This document shows positions 60,221 to 64,000 of a stretch of DNA of 64,000 nt, in pieces. Source of the DNA: Brachypodius melanocephalos (taxonomy: Eukaryota; Chordata; Aves; Passeriformes; Pycnonotidae); NCBI GenBank assembly GCA_013398615.1, contig VZSR01001854.1:12605881-12669880 (forward strand), given 5' to 3'. Both the position numbers and the translations under genes were made by a program. A model generated the notes under the pieces. That model worked only from the letters and a program-made list of their open reading frames with translations. It made no database searches and was not told the DNA's origin. Numbering within the stretch: position 1 is the stretch's first letter; every line of letters begins with the position of its first letter.

Positions 60221-61910
60221 TCTATAATATAGTACACTTAATCTCCTGCAATTAAACAGCTCAGATCCAAGTCTTTTAAAAATTTTCTATTGTACATGTA
60301 TTTGTGATGGCATCACTTGTGATTTCAATAACCTGCTCTGAGAAGACTCTGCTTTAGAGGGCATCAGGAATTAGATGGAGTTCTGCCTGTGTCATGGTTT
60401 TGGTAGTTACTTGAAAGCCAGAAATAATTTAAAAAATGTGGATGTCTAACTAAAAACATGAGCGTTTCTACTCTTGTGAAGAACAGCCCACGTCAGTGAC
60501 CCACCTGAGCCTATCTGATGGCTGAGGGCAGTTGCCCAAAATTAGACTCCATTTCAAGGTACAGAGTTGATCAGTCTATCCTTTCCATACTTCTGAAAGG
60601 CCACAAGGCAGGATGAGATAGAAAAAGGAATACAGACTTGGACCCTCCCCTTCAGAGGCCTGGCCACTCTCTGCTTCTGTGGCTTGCTTTTTGTGTTAGC
60701 CTCTAACTCAGGTCATAGCACAGAGGAACATGCTACAGAACAACATGCTCCCCCATTATTTTTGTGCTAAGGATTTTAGGATGACAAGTAAGACCATTAA
60801 TTTCCATTTTGAATATGGCTGTGCCAAAGCAAAGATCTTGTAACCATATTGGTTCAGGCTAAGGAGAATTTTAGTTATATAACAAATGTACAATGCAGAT
60901 TGCCAAAAAATAATGTACAGTCATGTGGAGCTCCCCTTCGCCTGTTGATAATTTAAAAGACTGACACTAATGAGGTCCCTTGATAAGCAAAGGCAGAACT
61001 AAAAGCATCCTAACTTCAAAAGGATTTTGTTCCTCAAATATTAAAGTGAAGCAGAGGAGAGAAAGGGCTCATAGTTGTGGAATCCCATGAGTTAAGTCAA
61101 ACTGCTTGAAGATTAAAAGCCACATCTGGCCTTGTATCTCAGATAGACAAGTGATAGAAAATCTGTTCAGAGGAGATTATTGTCCCAGTTTCTGTACAAT
61201 TTCTAAGGGAACTTCCCACATGGGACAGTGTGGCTGAAGTTTGATAAGGCCAGACACTCCTGAGGATCATGTGAATGATATGTATGACTTTGTGAGCATC
61301 AGGCAGGAGCTTTTCCCACATGTAAAGCCTGGTAACCATCAATGAGGAAAATGAAAAAAACATCAGTCACGCTCCAGTAAGGATTTTACGGAACTTGCAG
61401 GGACAGTGATGATATCCTAAAAATAAAGCCATAGGAAAATTTAAAATACTAAGCCAAAATAAAATATATTGGATAATACAAAAAAGAAAGATAGGCCAAG
61501 AAGAATAGAGTGATTTCCAAGGTGAGAGTTTACTGCCCTAAAATTACTATGTGTTCCTCCCTGTCTCTCTAAATTTTTGCCAAGCTATGGCTACTATGAG
61601 CATCTGTTACTGAAAAATCCTGGCTGCTTATGGGTGTCTGATCCTGTGGACAAGTGCTTCTGTGCAGGCACATCACTCATTCAAGTTACCTAAACCAGGT
61701 GACTGTCGAGAGTGGGAGAATGAAGTTGGTGAGAAGGTGTATGCGCTACGTGGGAAAGACTGAAAGGCTTGGCTGGCACAGGGAGGGGAACACAGACAAG
61801 GTGCTGGTTTTCAAGTAGTAGGGAATAGATGATAGGGAGTAGTGTGGCAGTGTGGGGCTGAGCTCTTAGCTGGGGCTTTGGCCTGATGGGAAGGGCAGGA
61901 AGAATGTTAT
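60221..61910. other. Unique sequence
   Basis: AT-rich, with a G-rich patch at 61690-61905. No gene or repeat recognised. Confidence 0.45.
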
Positions 61911-61985
61911 TGTAGAATAATAAGGGCTGGAAGGGGCCTCAGAAGGTCAACTTGTCCAGCCTCTTCTAAATCAGGGTTAATTTAC
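61911..61985 (-). mobile_element. CR1 LINE 3'-terminal scrap
   Basis: The plus strand reads tgtagaataataagggctgg, then 'aaggggcctcagaaggtcaa' and 'cttgtccagcctcttctaaa', the antisense of a CR1 terminus. Only about 75 bases are recognisable. The sequence continues unassigned to the gap at 62288 and includes a short direct repeat of atcccaaaaggga near 62057-62084. Confidence 0.66.
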
Positions 61986-62287
61986 ATGCTGGGACAGACT
62001 GCTGCTGAATTCTCAGAGACTACAGGATCCTCACCCAGGCTAGGGGATGGTGTACATCCCAAAAGGGATTGATCCCAAAAGGGAAAGGGCTGAGCAGGCT
62101 CTGCGCTGCAACTTGCCATGTAGTTGGACATTAACAGAAATTGAGCCTGTGGGGCACACCTCTTTCCTAAGCAGGTTTATGAGCTGTCATGGAGCCAACA
62201 GGGATTGGCCTTTAACTTCTATGCAAGTAGAACAAGGAGGCTGGCTAAATTTATGAAAATACACTTTTGCTAATCAGTTTTGGAAAA

Positions 62288-62387
62288 NNNNNNNNNNNNN
62301 NNNNNNNNNNNNNNNNNNNNNNNNNNNNNNNNNNNNNNNNNNNNNNNNNNNNNNNNNNNNNNNNNNNNNNNNNNNNNNNNNNNNNNN
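62288..62387. other. Assembly gap, 100 N
   Basis: Exactly 100 N, the conventional placeholder for a gap of unknown size. The flanks do not share sequence that would suggest what is missing. Confidence 0.99.
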
Positions 62388-62639
62388 TCTGATGTTCCAG
62401 ATCTAGTTATCACATGAAAAGGGACTTGAGGGGTGTTAGCAATAGATATTAAAGTGTTTTTTGATACTTATTTTCTTATAAAATACGGACCACTTAGCTA
62501 CAATTTTCATATAGTCCTTCCGTCATTATAGTAATTCTCAAATGATTTTGTCCTTAGAACTTTTTCACTCTTGCTCACATAAAGCTTTCATACTTGAGAG
62601 TCCTGCAGATGATTGTAAATGGACAAAAATGAAGGATTT

Positions 62640-63002
62640 GCACACCTACTTCTTCTATATCTTTTCTTGGGAGGCCAGACTGCAGAGGAAGTGGCCGTAG
62701 CCAGCCGTGGGTTGGCCTCTTCTCCCACCATCCCTAGAGACAGGATAAGAGGACACAGTCTCAATCTGTCCCATGGGAGGTTTAGGTTGGACATCAGGAG
62801 GAATTTACATAAAGAGTGATTAGATGTTGGAATGGGCTACCCAGGGAAGTGTTGGAGCCACTGTGCCGGGACATGTTTAAGGAAAGACTGGATGTGGCAT
62901 TCAGCAACGTGGTCTAGTTGCCATGGGGATGTTGGGTCACAGGTTCGACTCAATGATCTCAGATGCCCTTTCCAACTCAACTGGCTCTGCCATTCTATGG
63001 CT
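62640..63002 (+). mobile_element. CR1 LINE 3' copy with ORF2 C-terminus
   Basis: The plus-strand frame 62619-62819 encodes VAVASRGLASSPTIPRDRIR and then LSHGRFRLDIRRN, the conserved C-terminal block of CR1 ORF2 (the GLFSQ...DRTRGN...GRFRLDIRKN pattern). It is followed by 'ggaatgggctacccagggaa', 'gttggagccactgtgccggg', 'ggttcgactcaatgatctca' and the terminal 'tctgccattctatggc'. It belongs to a different CR1 subfamily from the 26371 and 31660 copies. Confidence 0.92.
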
Positions 63003-64000
63003 AAGATGTCTCTAAATACGCTACCCTTTTTATGAGAATGGTGTGATTATACGCTGCAGGACTGCTCATAATGTTTATAGGCATCAAATAATGAAAACCT
63101 CGTGATGCAGAGAGATAATGAGAGATAATACGCTGGAAAGAAACTATTTTTGTTGCTTTGTAGTTAGTTGTCAAAACCAGTGCACAGTTTTATGACTTAG
63201 ATTTGAGGAATTGTCGTCCATCGTTTTTTAGGTTCCCATTTTTATAATTATCTATTTTAAATTTGGAAGGGAAATGAATGGAATCCAGAGTCTTAAAGTT
63301 TAGCATAAATGGGTAGGATTTTCCCTACCTGGAAAGTGCTAAATGCTTTTTTCAGGATCAGAGTTTCCTTGCAGTTTGGAACACCTCAATATCAAGCAAA
63401 GAATTTAATTTCTAGGAATGTATGTGGCAAACAATATGAACAAGGAAAATCTGTATCTAACTGATCAAAGAACTTGTGTATAGTGAGAGATTTAGCTTTC
63501 ATATTGACAGCAAATTTGATTACAGAGAATTATAATCATGGGATGAAAAAATGAGGCATAAACTCAATTAGAATTAGAATTAGAAATGGTATGAATAATT
63601 GAAAATTATTATTAGAATTATTATATCTCTCAATCACAAGGAAATTCTCCTGACCTCTGCTCCATCTCTTCTTTCTGTATAAATAGAGGATTAGGATTCC
63701 AGATAAAGAAACAGACATGAACATACTCACAGGAGTAGCAATAAACAAGTATAATATTCAACAAATTGACACAACCCCTGTTCAGCACAGTAAGAGCTTT
63801 TATTGTATAGTCAATGTTGGTCGATAGACATAAAATGCTTGTTCTTCCAAAGGACATGGATCAGACCTCCAATGTGCTTCAGAGAGGTCTTCCTCTGCAA
63901 CCCTCAGCTCTGCAACTGTGTGCTGACCTTCTAACAAGAGGAGGGAAGCAGAACTCCGTGTAGGTAAAGGAACCCTTTTTCTTTGACTTGGTATTCATCT
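63003..64000. other. Unique AT-rich sequence
   Basis: A short (TTAGAA)3 run lies at about 63568-63585. No gene or larger repeat recognised up to the window end. Confidence 0.5.

Overview
The window looks like gene-free euchromatic DNA, intergenic or deep intronic, from a bird and probably a passerine. The evidence is the repeat content. There are more than a dozen 5'-truncated CR1 LINE pieces, and four LTR copies whose sequences I recognise as avian ERV families (recognised from memory, not searched). The unique sequence is AT-rich and the longest open frame is only 192 codons. I find no supported protein-coding gene, tRNA, rRNA or CRISPR array. One 100-base run of N (62288-62387) marks an assembly gap.

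Layout. Positions 1-1330 are unique sequence with a (TGC)8 tract. Positions 1330-3960 are a T-rich block in which a decayed motif resembling GCATCTCATTATG recurs many times; it is the largest structure that no standard repeat family I know explains. Positions 4450-5345 are an unexplained GC-rich block. Positions 5350-18090 are mostly unique, with CR1 scraps and a perfect 120-bp (TTCCC)24 microsatellite at 15727. Positions 18095-20478 are the densest mosaic: CR1 endonuclease, reverse-transcriptase and 3'-end segments, all on the minus strand, with a 1.1-kb LTR inserted in the RT segment.

Positions 20480-42120 are mainly unique AT-rich DNA, with an LTR fragment (25708), several plus-strand CR1 3' ends, and a 1.3-kb CR1 (31660-32953) that keeps recognisable RT motifs but is inactivated. 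Positions 42125-50794 hold another long CR1, two minus-strand solo LTRs (44371, 50213) and a short CR1. The rest is unique sequence with a 36-37 bp minisatellite (54598), two inverted repeats (55623, 58129), a possible LTR (57620), a GC-richer block (59380-60220) and CR1 ends on both sides of the gap.

Nothing here forms a pathway or operon. The parts most likely to be functional are short clusters of POU/SOX-type motifs (25188, 46370, 56988), a near-perfect 18-bp hairpin (55623-55665) and a few GC-rich blocks with splice-like edges. Each of these is only a candidate. Family names and boundaries rest on pattern recognition; boundaries are usually good to about 10-30 bases.
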